In this document: positions 7,479 to 14,369 of the stretch, piece after piece
Position numbering within the stretch: the stretch's first letter is position 1
How the letters are laid out: each line of letters starts with the position of its first letter
NCBI GenBank assembly: GCA_964453035.1
Contig: CAYVOX010000057.1
Span: 1 to 17,992, forward strand
Length of the DNA: 17,992 bases
From: CAYVOX01 sp964453035
GTDB taxonomy: Bacteria > Chloroflexota > Anaerolineae > Anaerolineales > Anaerolineaceae
Reading direction: 5' to 3'
Position numbers and translations under genes: made by a program
Notes under the pieces: generated by a model
Told to the model about the DNA's origin: nothing
Database searches by the model: none
The model's input: only the letters and a program-made list of their open reading frames with translations

Positions 7479-9158
7479 ATGAAGCGAAAAGCTTATATCA
7501 TACTGGTAGTGATTATCCTGCTGGCAGGCTGCAGCCTGGCGGCAAAGCAAGACGTGGTGAAGGGCTTGCAGCAGGTCCACTCCGTTTTTCTGCCCGCGGT
7601 GCTGGCGCCGTACAAGGGCTATTTTCCTGTGGTTATCAATACCAAGGCGGAAGTGGTCATCCCACCGCCGACGAATACGCCACCGCTGGCTTCCACCAGT
7701 TATTATATGCTGACGGTTGACAGCACCAAGCTGTACAACCTGGGCTGTGAGGTGGGCAAGCTAGATCAGACCCTGGCGGGTTACCGGGATACGGTGGTGG
7801 TGCTGGATTTTGGGTCGCCGGTGATTATCAATTCACAATACGGCACCGACCTGTTCTGGTATGCGGATGTGAACCTTGGTCAGATTGCTTCGGCGGCGCA
7901 GAATTTTGGCAAGGGCTATTACGTCTGCGCGGGGACTGATCGCACCTCGCATGTGTATATTGGCATTGGCACCACCAATTACAGCACCAAGTTCACCACC
8001 ACCAACTGGCGGGAACATGGGGTTGCCTGGGGAAAAATGGTCAATGATGTGAATACCTGGTTTAAAAACAACGGTTATGCGAGCCAGGTGCATGCCATTG
8101 GGGCAATTGATATTGAGCTTTCGTGGAATACCGCCACCAACAGCCGGGCCTGGGTAGATGGGTATGATTCGGTCAACCTGTATGATTATTACAATTTCGG
8201 CACGCTGGATGGATGCGCTTACACCTACCAATCCACGTATTGCGCCAATGGTTGGACGCGCATTGATGCGCTGTACACTTCGTTTGGGCCGCTGCCAGCC
8301 TTCCCGCTGCCTGAGATTTACCGTATTGATGGTGTCAACGCCAGGCAGTGGGCTATGTTGAGCGTTTTTTCCGTCTCATATTACGGTGTTCCGATGGATT
8401 TTGTGGGGGTTTTCACACAGTGGAAGGCCTGCCAGCAGGCCTCGCCGGATCAGTGTATTGATCTGGGGCTCGACAACACCCCTTCGCAGGCATGGCTGCA
8501 GCTTTACAATGAGCTGGCCAAAAACCCGGCAACGGCGCAGTCGCCGCGCTGGGCGACGGATATCAAATGGTGGGATAACCTGCCGTTTGATCCGGTGCCA
8601 ACCGCAACAGCAGATGTGATTTCTCAGAGCAGCCAGGACCTGGCGCAGGACCGGATCAACCGGCTTAGCGCATTTCTCAAAACCGAGGGACTCTCTGAGC
8701 AAGCCAGAAAATTTGCGACGGGCAAGATGGAATCGGCGCTGAGGATTGTAGCCGAACGCAAAGAGGGCAGCCAGGCGCCGGCATCCAAGCAGGCCAAGGC
8801 GGCAGCGATTCCACCGCAAACGCAGGACCCGGTTTTTAGAGAGGGTATTTTTGACGGAATGGGCGGGCCAATCCCGGCGTGGGAAGCGTTGATTACCAAT
8901 CACTGGCAGGGGAAGGTAACCGGGGGGTACAGGCTGGTGAGTGCAGGTTCAGCGGCAGGGGATGAGCAGCAGGGGGTGGTGGTAGTGGTAAACCTGACCG
9001 ATGAGCGCATGTTTAAATCGCGGCAGTTGTTTAAGGCGCCCGCTAAGACGGGGTCGCTGAGGGTAATAGGAGCTGTAAAAGAGGGGATCCGATTAGAAGG
9101 AAAAGATGGCAGCCGGTGGTTGTTTGACCCGGCGAGCGGTAAATTCACAAGGCAATAA
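7479..9158 (+). CDS. Secreted lipoprotein of unknown function, possible glycoside-hydrolase-like domain
   Basis: I do not recognise a named family. The 559-residue protein begins with a lipoprotein signal: KRK, a hydrophobic core, and lipobox LLAGC with C18. It should therefore be anchored outside the cytoplasmic membrane. After a short tether (VFLPAVLAPYKGYFPVVI, then a P/T-rich stretch around 60-70) comes a roughly 300-residue aromatic-rich domain (about 75-370). Its alternating strands and helices recall a TIM-barrel glycosidase (VVVLDFGSP, then GAIDIELSW with D211 and E213). A Q/A/K-rich linker (380-450) leads to a C-terminal segment (about 455-559) with a short beta-rich look. The start is ATG 7479 with TGGAG six bases upstream; the in-frame GTG at 7467 overlaps that site. 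The hydrolase idea is weak inference. The gene diverges from dinG and ends at a hairpin terminator. Confidence 0.8.
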   Translation: MKRKAYIILVVIILLAGCSLAAKQDVVKGLQQVHSVFLPAVLAPYKGYFPVVINTKAEVVIPPPTNTPPLASTSYYMLTVDSTKLYNLGCEVGKLDQTLAGYRDTVVVLDFGSPVIINSQYGTDLFWYADVNLGQIASAAQNFGKGYYVCAGTDRTSHVYIGIGTTNYSTKFTTTNWREHGVAWGKMVNDVNTWFKNNGYASQVHAIGAIDIELSWNTATNSRAWVDGYDSVNLYDYYNFGTLDGCAYTYQSTYCANGWTRIDALYTSFGPLPAFPLPEIYRIDGVNARQWAMLSVFSVSYYGVPMDFVGVFTQWKACQQASPDQCIDLGLDNTPSQAWLQLYNELAKNPATAQSPRWATDIKWWDNLPFDPVPTATADVISQSSQDLAQDRINRLSAFLKTEGLSEQARKFATGKMESALRIVAERKEGSQAPASKQAKAAAIPPQTQDPVFREGIFDGMGGPIPAWEALITNHWQGKVTGGYRLVSAGSAAGDEQQGVVVVVNLTDERMFKSRQLFKAPAKTGSLRVIGAVKEGIRLEGKDGSRWLFDPASGKFTRQ

Positions 9159-9166
9159 AAATCATT

Positions 9167-9191
9167 TCGGGGGCGCAGAAAGCGCCCCCGA
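9167..9191. terminator. Bidirectional hairpin terminator between convergent genes
   Basis: TCGGGGGCGC, loop AGAAA, GCGCCCCCGA: a perfect 10-bp GC-rich stem starting nine bases after the lipoprotein stop. TTGTTTGG follows on the plus strand. On the minus strand AATGATTTTTATTG follows the stem, so the hairpin can also end the DUF4349 transcript. The T-runs are short but present on both sides. Confidence 0.75.
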
Positions 9192-9240
9192 TTGTTTGGT
9201 GTGATGATGCTCTGCGAGTAAAAGATGCAGCAGGTGAGGG

Positions 9241-10221
9241 TTAGTTTTTATTCTGATCGGGTGGATTGACCGGCTGCTGGGGTGGGATGGGGGCATAGGG
9301 ATTGATTGTCCTGGCAGCCCTGTTCTGGCGGATTTTGCGATAAATCCAGCGCCCGGGTAAGTAGAAGATGATGAAGATGGGCAGCAGGACGATGACGATG
9401 ACAATCAGCGCGTTGACCAGGAATTGACCGATGGAGATAAGGGCCTGGAGCGCATCGCGGGCGACACCGAGGGGCTGCCAGCCGCCAATGGTGAGGGGTG
9501 TGATGCCTTCTGCGGCAACCAGGCGCACATAGATGGCGGAAAGCTTGCTGGATTCATCGTAGTACTTGATTTGACCCTTGATGCTCTCAATTTGCTGGCG
9601 GATATCGTTGAGGCGGGTGAGGATATTGAGAACGTCTTCGGTCTTGGTGGCGGTTTCCATGATGCGCAACAACTGTTTTTCAGTCTGCTCGTAGGTGGAC
9701 AGGCGGGATTGCAGGTCAATATATTCGAGGGTGATATCCTGACCGGTGATGTTTTCGGAGCGGATATCCTTACTGGTGTCTTTGACGAGCTTGCGAATCA
9801 CATCCAGGGCTTCATCCAGCTTTTCGGAGGGGACGCGGATGGTAATCTCGGCTTCGGGGACTTCAACGCCATTCTCGGAGGTGGTCTTGTAGGTGCGCGA
9901 GTTGACCACGTAACCGCCGGTTTGGCTGGCCAGGCTGATGATAGCATCCAGCGCTTCGAACGGTTTTTCGACGACGATGGACAGATTGGCGTTTTTAATG
10001 ACAATACGATCGGTCTGGGTGGTGGTTACATTGCGGCCGCTATCGGCTGCTTTGTAGGATTCGACCGATTTTCCACCGTAGGTTGACGAAGGTTGCGAAG
10101 CAGCCGGAACAGAACCTCTTTGCGCTTCCGGCGCAGCTGAGGGGGCGTTTTGAGCCTGGCAGGCAGAGAGCAGCAGGGCGGCAAGAATGATAAAGATGAG
10201 CAAGAATTTAGGTGATTTCAT
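9241..10221 (-). CDS. DUF4349 domain lipoprotein
   Basis: A 326-residue cell-envelope protein. The lipobox is LLSAC with C21, followed by a low-complexity A/P/Q/S linker. Residues about 70-265 match the DUF4349 pattern: RIVIKNANLSIVVEKPFEALDAI, a GGYVVNS strand, IRVPSEKLDEALDVI, EYIDLQSRL, then a probable coiled coil (about 175-215). A C-terminal membrane helix (about 268-292) is followed by a basic cytoplasmic tail, RWIYRKIRQNR. It would thus be held by lipid at one end and a membrane span at the other. The function of DUF4349 proteins is not established; some resemble membrane stress or anti-sigma partners, which is speculation here. The start ATG (10219-10221) has AGGAGA seven bases upstream. 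A leader inverted repeat precedes that site. Last gene of the minus-strand block. Confidence 0.88.
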   Translation of the reverse strand: MKSPKFLLIFIILAALLLSACQAQNAPSAAPEAQRGSVPAASQPSSTYGGKSVESYKAADSGRNVTTTQTDRIVIKNANLSIVVEKPFEALDAIISLASQTGGYVVNSRTYKTTSENGVEVPEAEITIRVPSEKLDEALDVIRKLVKDTSKDIRSENITGQDITLEYIDLQSRLSTYEQTEKQLLRIMETATKTEDVLNILTRLNDIRQQIESIKGQIKYYDESSKLSAIYVRLVAAEGITPLTIGGWQPLGVARDALQALISIGQFLVNALIVIVIVLLPIFIIFYLPGRWIYRKIRQNRAARTINPYAPIPPQQPVNPPDQNKN

Positions 10222-10235
10222 CTGGATTCTCCTGG

Positions 10236-10273
10236 TTGAGACCTGGATGGAGTTGAATGGGGTGCGGTCTCAA
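10236..10273 (-). promoter_or_regulatory. Leader inverted repeat ahead of the DUF4349 gene
   Basis: TTGAGACC (10236-10243) and GGTCTCAA (10266-10273) are perfect 8-bp arms around a 22-base spacer. In the transcript the second arm ends two bases before the AGGAGA ribosome binding site (10228-10233), so a hairpin here could affect initiation. Alternatively it is an operator. A TATGAT box (10279-10284, minus strand) lies just upstream, with no convincing -35. Confidence 0.35.
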
Positions 10274-10313
10274 TCTAAATCATAGACGCTGAGGGAGAAA
10301 AAATGTTCCCGGT

Positions 10314-11045
10314 TTACCAACCTTCCGAAAGGCGATTGGCGTGATGCGAGGGTAAGCCGGAACGGATGATGCGAGCCTGGACGGTAGAGACGTTATAGGC
10401 TACACGGTAGTTGTGCCAGGTTTGTGCTTCGAGGTCAAAAATGGCAAAGCTGGCGCGCGAGTCGTGGTCGCGCGGCTGGCCGACCGACCCCGGGTTGAGG
10501 AAGGCGCGTACGGATAAATCAGGAGATTCGTTTTCCCGCAGCAGCTGCCAGGCAACGCGGGGGTGGTTGTTGGCGTGATAATAAAAGGCGACGGGCAGGT
10601 GGGTGTGACCGACGAAGCACAAATGGGTATCCATGCAGCGGAAGTTGAGCTCGGCGGTCATTGAGTCGAGCATGTACTCCCAGACGGGATTGCGCGGGCT
10701 GCCGTGAACCAGCGTGACGCCTGAAACCACCTGCTTTTCTGGTAGGGATGAGAGAAAGCGTTTGCTGTTGCTATCCAGCACGGATTGGGTCCACTGGGCG
10801 GAGGCGCGCGCTTCACGATTGAATGCGGTGAGGTCAATTTGTCCGAGAGCGGCGGCATCATGATTGCCAAGCAGGCAGACCAGGTTTGGGAGGCTCTGCA
10901 AGGTTCGGACACATTCGTTGGGGTCCGGTCCGTAACCGACGACATCGCCGAGGCACCAGGTAGCATCCACCTGGCCGGCAATATCGAGGACGGATTCAAG
11001 GGCAGTGAGATTGGCGTGAATATCTGAGAGGACGAGGATGCGCAT
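10314..11045 (-). CDS. Calcineurin-like (YfcE/MJ0936-type) metallophosphoesterase
   Basis: A 243-residue cytoplasmic dimetal phosphoesterase. Motifs in order: SDIHAN (D8, H10), GDVVGYGPDPNEC, LLGNHD, VHGSPR and VGHTHLP. These are the complete metal-ligand and catalytic set of the family. Relatives hydrolyse small phosphodiesters, or act on nucleotides or phosphoproteins; the substrate cannot be read from the sequence. The start is ATG at 11045, whose first base is the last base of the DUF3048 TAA (TAATG), so translation is probably coupled. An in-frame extension to 11072 adds nine residues before the canonical MRILVLSDIHAN start and is not favoured. It sits between two envelope lipoprotein genes. 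Confidence 0.9.
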   Translation of the reverse strand: MRILVLSDIHANLTALESVLDIAGQVDATWCLGDVVGYGPDPNECVRTLQSLPNLVCLLGNHDAAALGQIDLTAFNREARASAQWTQSVLDSNSKRFLSSLPEKQVVSGVTLVHGSPRNPVWEYMLDSMTAELNFRCMDTHLCFVGHTHLPVAFYYHANNHPRVAWQLLRENESPDLSVRAFLNPGSVGQPRDHDSRASFAIFDLEAQTWHNYRVAYNVSTVQARIIRSGLPSHHANRLSEGW

Positions 11046-12286
11046 TACTGAGTATGATACTCCAATTCCCAAAAACCATCTTTTGGAGAGAATAAGTCGG
11101 ACGATTGGCCGACAATAATTAACCAGGTTGGTCCAGGCTTGAGGGCGATGGGCGCGCTGTAGCTATTGAGCAGTTGAATGGGCTGCCCTGGCGTGCGGAC
11201 CTTCCACAGCCCTTCCTGGATGACCCCATCACGGAAATACACGGCGCGGTTGCCGGTTTCATTTTCGGTGATGAGGATATCGTGCAGGGTGGGAAGATGC
11301 TCAATGTAGGTGGCATACAGGATGACAACGTTGCTGAAAGCCAGCTGCTTGCCGGTGACGCGGTCCACGAGGGGGATCATCACCATCTGGTCTCCGGCAC
11401 GGATTTCTTCGATCCAGCGCAGGTAGGAGCCGGAAGCAGGGTCGTAACGCCATTCGCCGCGGTCTTGCGGGCCAAACATGACGCCAAGCTGGACGGCGGG
11501 CGGCTTGCCGGTGGGCAGGCGGGCATCAAAAACCATGCCACCCAGGGTGGGGCGAGTGTTATCAATGCCTTCTGCCTGCATGTAGGCGTTCATGGCGGTG
11601 GTATCCACAAAAACGCCGGCTTCGGAGTGGGTGTCCTTGCCGCAAATGGGGGGGCAAGGGGCATCATCAAAGGTGACGGCGAGGGGACCCAGCGTATCCA
11701 CCAGCACCTTATCCACACGCGGGTCGGCATTGCCGTAAACCAGCACAGCACCGTATTGCATCGCCAGGTCAGCATCCACCAGGCGTCCGGAGCGGAGTGG
11801 GCCGGCCTTGGGGGTATCCTGCGAGAAATAGATGGCGCTGAAGCGGCTGGCATACTCGCCGATGTAGTACTCAAAAACCAGGTCAGCAAAAGAAAGCCCG
11901 GCATGCGGGCGTCCGTAGCGGGGATAGTTGGAGATTTTGACCATCACCGGGCGGCGGTTGAGGATGGTTGGATCGGCAACTTTGAGACCGGTGAGGGGGT
12001 TGATATCCGGTGGGTAGCCCATCACGCCCAGGACAACCGGCGTGGCAGTTGGCGTGGGATAGGGGGTGCCGGTGGGCGCCCGGGTGGAGGTGGGCGGGTA
12101 GGTGGGTGCCCGGGTTGGAGGGCTGGTGGGCAGGAACTGGGTGGGAGCCGGGGTGCGGGTGGGCAAGGGAGAAGCGACCGCGTGGGGCGTGGGTGAAGGG
12201 ATCACCGGTTGAATCACAGCCATCACCTGGCAACCGGCGAGGAGCAGCGCCAGCAGCAGCCACAAAGCGCGCCGAACTAAAACCAC
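11045..12286 (-). CDS. DUF3048 domain lipoprotein with P/T-rich linker
   Basis: A 413-residue exported lipoprotein: lipobox LLAGC with C19, then a long proline/threonine linker (about 28-86) with repeating PT, TRAPT and PTP units. This acts as a flexible or surface-exposed tether. From about residue 93 the DUF3048 (YerB-like) signature appears: NPLTGL, RPVMVKISNYP, RPHAGLSFADLVFEYYI and RFSAIYFSQ, and the C-terminal half carries the second conserved block to the end. The molecular function of the family is unknown. The start is GTG at 12286, inside the last codons of coaBC (10-base overlap), with AGGTGG a few bases upstream. Two cysteines (CPPIC) lie in the domain. The template strand of the linker is strongly G-rich. 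Confidence 0.9.
   Translation of the reverse strand: MVLVRRALWLLLALLLAGCQVMAVIQPVIPSPTPHAVASPLPTRTPAPTQFLPTSPPTRAPTYPPTSTRAPTGTPYPTPTATPVVLGVMGYPPDINPLTGLKVADPTILNRRPVMVKISNYPRYGRPHAGLSFADLVFEYYIGEYASRFSAIYFSQDTPKAGPLRSGRLVDADLAMQYGAVLVYGNADPRVDKVLVDTLGPLAVTFDDAPCPPICGKDTHSEAGVFVDTTAMNAYMQAEGIDNTRPTLGGMVFDARLPTGKPPAVQLGVMFGPQDRGEWRYDPASGSYLRWIEEIRAGDQMVMIPLVDRVTGKQLAFSNVVILYATYIEHLPTLHDILITENETGNRAVYFRDGVIQEGLWKVRTPGQPIQLLNSYSAPIALKPGPTWLIIVGQSSDLFSPKDGFWELEYHTQ
12082..12169 (+). other. G-quadruplex-prone G-rich tract on the template strand of the DUF3048 linker
   Basis: On the plus strand, four GGG runs at 12082-12106 have loops of 7, 1 and 5 bases. Six GGG runs at 12139-12169 have loops of 1, 4, 3, 1 and 3 bases. 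Both fit the usual G3+N1-7 rule. The tract is a consequence of the Pro/Thr codons on the other strand, so selection for structure is not implied. Confidence 0.45.
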
Positions 12287-13488
12287 GCTGCCACCTGCTC
12301 CAGCAGAGCCTCCGCTACGGCCTCTTTGCTTTGCAGCGGCAGACTTTTGACTTGTCCATCCGGGGTGAGGAGCGAGACGCGGTTGGTTGAAACTTCAAAG
12401 CCGGCATCGGCAGCGCTGATATCATTGGCGACAATCATATCCAGCGACTTGGCAGCCAACTTGGCGCGAGCATTTTCAAGGAGGGATTGGCTTTCAGCAG
12501 CGAAGCCGATGACGCGGCGAGGAAACCCGCTCTGCGCGCGGCTTTTGGCGACGGAAGCGAGGATATCAATGGTGGGCTCAAGTATAAGCTGGGGGGGGCC
12601 GGATTGTTTTTTGATTTTTTGTGCGGCAGCCTGCGCGGGGCGGAAATCAGCAACGGCGGCAGCCATGATGAGCACATCCGCGCGTGCGGTTTCATCCAGC
12701 ACCGCCTGGTGCATCTGGGCGGCGCTCTGCACGGAAACCAGGCGGCAGCCATCCGGCACGCGCAGGGCGGTGGGGGTTGAAACCAGCACAACCTCTGCGC
12801 CGTAATCGAGGGCGGCCTGGGCAACGGCGTAACCCTGCTTGCCGGAGGAGCGGTTGGTGATGATACGCACGGGGTCAATGGGTTCTTGCGTGCCGCCGGC
12901 GCTGACAACGATTTTCCGACCTTTTAGCGGGCCACTGCGGCTGAGGAGGAAGCGTACCTGCCCGAGGATATCGATGGGCTCCACCAGGCGGCCCAGGCCA
13001 ACCAGCCCGGAGGCTAAATGTCCTTCGGCGGGGCCGATAAAAATGGCGCCGCGCTGCTTGAGTACCTCAACGTTGGCCTGCGTGGCGAGATGGGAGAACA
13101 TCCCGGCATCCATGGCGGGGGCAATTACCAGCGGGCAGTGAGCAGCCAGAGCGGTGACGGTGAGGAGGTTATCGCCGATGCCGTGGGCGAGTTTGGCGAT
13201 GGTGCTGGCTGAAGCCGGCGCAACCAGGAGCAAATTGGCGCTGTGACCCAGTCCGATATGGGTGACGTGACCTTCGCCGCCCCACAAGTCGGCTTCAACG
13301 TAAGCTTTCCGTCCGGTGACGGATTGGAAGGTGAGGGGGGTGATGAACTGGGTGGCGGCAGCGGTGAGGATGACATCAACCAGCGCACCGGATTGTGTGA
13401 GCCGGGAGGCAATTTCGGCAGCTTTGTAGGCGGAGATTGAGCCGGTGACTCCGAGGACAATATGTTTATTTTCAACGGGATGGGTCAT
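12277..13488 (-). CDS. coaBC: Bifunctional phosphopantothenoylcysteine decarboxylase / phosphopantothenate-cysteine ligase
   Basis: The cytosolic enzyme performs two consecutive steps of coenzyme A synthesis: joining 4'-phosphopantothenate to cysteine, then decarboxylating to 4'-phosphopantetheine. The N-terminal flavin-dependent decarboxylase (about 1-180) shows GVTGSISAYK, the catalytic histidine H77 in VTHIGLGHSA, PASASTIAKLA and APAMDAGM. The C-terminal ligase (about 188-403) shows SAGGTQEPIDPVR, NRSSGKQG, AAAVADFRP and KIKK. At 403 residues the length is normal. Two decarboxylase positions differ from the E. coli type: D127 where PxMN has Asn, and S160 where the flexible flap has Cys (LASG). 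I recall the same pair in other phyla, so activity is still likely. ATG 13486-13488 follows a weak AGGCG. Confidence 0.95.
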   Translation of the reverse strand: MTHPVENKHIVLGVTGSISAYKAAEIASRLTQSGALVDVILTAAATQFITPLTFQSVTGRKAYVEADLWGGEGHVTHIGLGHSANLLLVAPASASTIAKLAHGIGDNLLTVTALAAHCPLVIAPAMDAGMFSHLATQANVEVLKQRGAIFIGPAEGHLASGLVGLGRLVEPIDILGQVRFLLSRSGPLKGRKIVVSAGGTQEPIDPVRIITNRSSGKQGYAVAQAALDYGAEVVLVSTPTALRVPDGCRLVSVQSAAQMHQAVLDETARADVLIMAAAVADFRPAQAAAQKIKKQSGPPQLILEPTIDILASVAKSRAQSGFPRRVIGFAAESQSLLENARAKLAAKSLDMIVANDISAADAGFEVSTNRVSLLTPDGQVKSLPLQSKEAVAEALLEQVAAWF

Positions 13489-13554
13489 GTGCGCCTGTCT
13501 TTCGCTGCTGAGGTAGGGTTCGCGCTGGGATTATTAACCTACTGCCTACCCAGG

Positions 13555-13560
13555 ATTATA
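13555..13560 (-). promoter_or_regulatory. Candidate -10 box for coaBC and downstream genes
   Basis: A perfect TATAAT on the minus strand, 66 bases before the coaBC ATG, in the only sizeable gap between coaX and coaBC (13489-13604). No good -35 lies 16-18 bases upstream, so the call is tentative. The rest of the gap holds short G/T-rich inverted repeats (GGGTAGG facing CCCTACC) in the presumed leader. Confidence 0.35.
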
Positions 13561-13604
13561 TCCGTGATAAGGATTCATTACCCTACGTTGCACCTTACAA
13601 AGGG

Positions 13605-14369
13605 TTAATGATTCATGTCCCACAGGATGCGCAAGCCCTCGAGGGTGAGCCAGGGGTTTGTAAAATGGAGGGCTTTGGTTTCGGGGGCGATGATTTCTGA
13701 AAGACCGCCGGTGGCGACGGCTTTCATATCCTCGCCGAGTTCCTGGCGGAAGCGGTTAATCATGCCTTCCACCATGGAGACATAGCCAAAGATCAGACCG
13801 GATTGCAGGGCGTGGGTGGTGTTGCGGCCAATCACCGCCGGGGGCTTGCGCATTTCAACACGGTAGAGCTTAGACGTGCGCGAGACGAGCGCATCGAGAG
13901 CGATGCCGAGGCCGGGGAAGATGGCGCCACCCAGGTATTCTCCGCTGGCGGTGACGCCGTTGAAGGTGGTGGCGGTGCCGAAATCTACGATGCACACCGG
14001 ACCACCGTAGAGGGTGAGGGCTGCAACGGCGTCCACGATGCGGTCGGCGCCAACAGCTTTGGGGTCGTCGTAGAGGATTTTAATGCCGGTCTTGACCTCG
14101 TGGTCAATGACAAAAGCATCCTGGTGCAGGTACTGCTGGCAGGCCTGCAGCACGCGGCTGGTAATCTGCGGGACGACGGAGGCGAAGCTGATGCCGTTGA
14201 GCTGGCGAGGTGAGCATCCGCTGTGCTGCAGCAGACCGAGGATTTGAAGACCGTACTCATCCGCCATGCGGTTGTGGTCAGTCGCCAGGCGCCAGCGCGC
14301 CCCCAGTTTAGCGCCTTCATAGAGGCCCAGTGTGACGTTGGTATTGCCAATATCAATGGTGAGTAACAT
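13605..14369 (-). CDS. coaX: Type III pantothenate kinase
   Basis: Catalyses the first committed step of coenzyme A synthesis, ATP-dependent phosphorylation of pantothenate, in the cytosol. The 254 residues show the ASKHA-fold CoaX signatures: phosphate-binding DIGNTNVTLGLY (6-17), VGADRIVDAVAA (106-117), DFGTATTFNGV (129-139), GGAIFPGL (147-154) and a C-terminal ATGGLSE. The start ATG (14367-14369) is chosen over an in-frame site nine codons upstream because CoaX proteins begin MLLxIDIGNTN and GGAG lies ten bases ahead. It overlaps the end of the HMT-MetF gene by 17 bases. With coaBC just downstream, two of the five CoA steps are clustered here. A loose inverted repeat (CATTACCCT/AGGGTTAATG) spans the stop. 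Confidence 0.95.
   Translation of the reverse strand: MLLTIDIGNTNVTLGLYEGAKLGARWRLATDHNRMADEYGLQILGLLQHSGCSPRQLNGISFASVVPQITSRVLQACQQYLHQDAFVIDHEVKTGIKILYDDPKAVGADRIVDAVAALTLYGGPVCIVDFGTATTFNGVTASGEYLGGAIFPGLGIALDALVSRTSKLYRVEMRKPPAVIGRNTTHALQSGLIFGYVSMVEGMINRFRQELGEDMKAVATGGLSEIIAPETKALHFTNPWLTLEGLRILWDMNH

Noticed and set aside
7361..7480. N-terminal extension of dinG by 40 residues
   Set aside because: It runs through the promoter motif and overlaps the divergent gene; exonuclease domains of this type begin a few residues before DIETTG.
9424..10086. A 220-codon plus-strand open frame rich in G, D and A
   Set aside because: It is antisense to the DUF4349 gene, with no ribosome binding site and a composition typical of shadow frames.
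11174..12196. A 340-codon plus-strand open frame with a G/R/W-rich tail
   Set aside because: It is antisense to the DUF3048 lipoprotein; the G/W/R-rich part is the mirror of the Pro/Thr linker.
13573..13611. CATTACCCT/AGGGTTAATG inverted repeat at the coaX stop as a terminator
   Set aside because: The stem is AT-rich with a bulge and no T-tract follows on the minus strand; not convincing as an intrinsic terminator.
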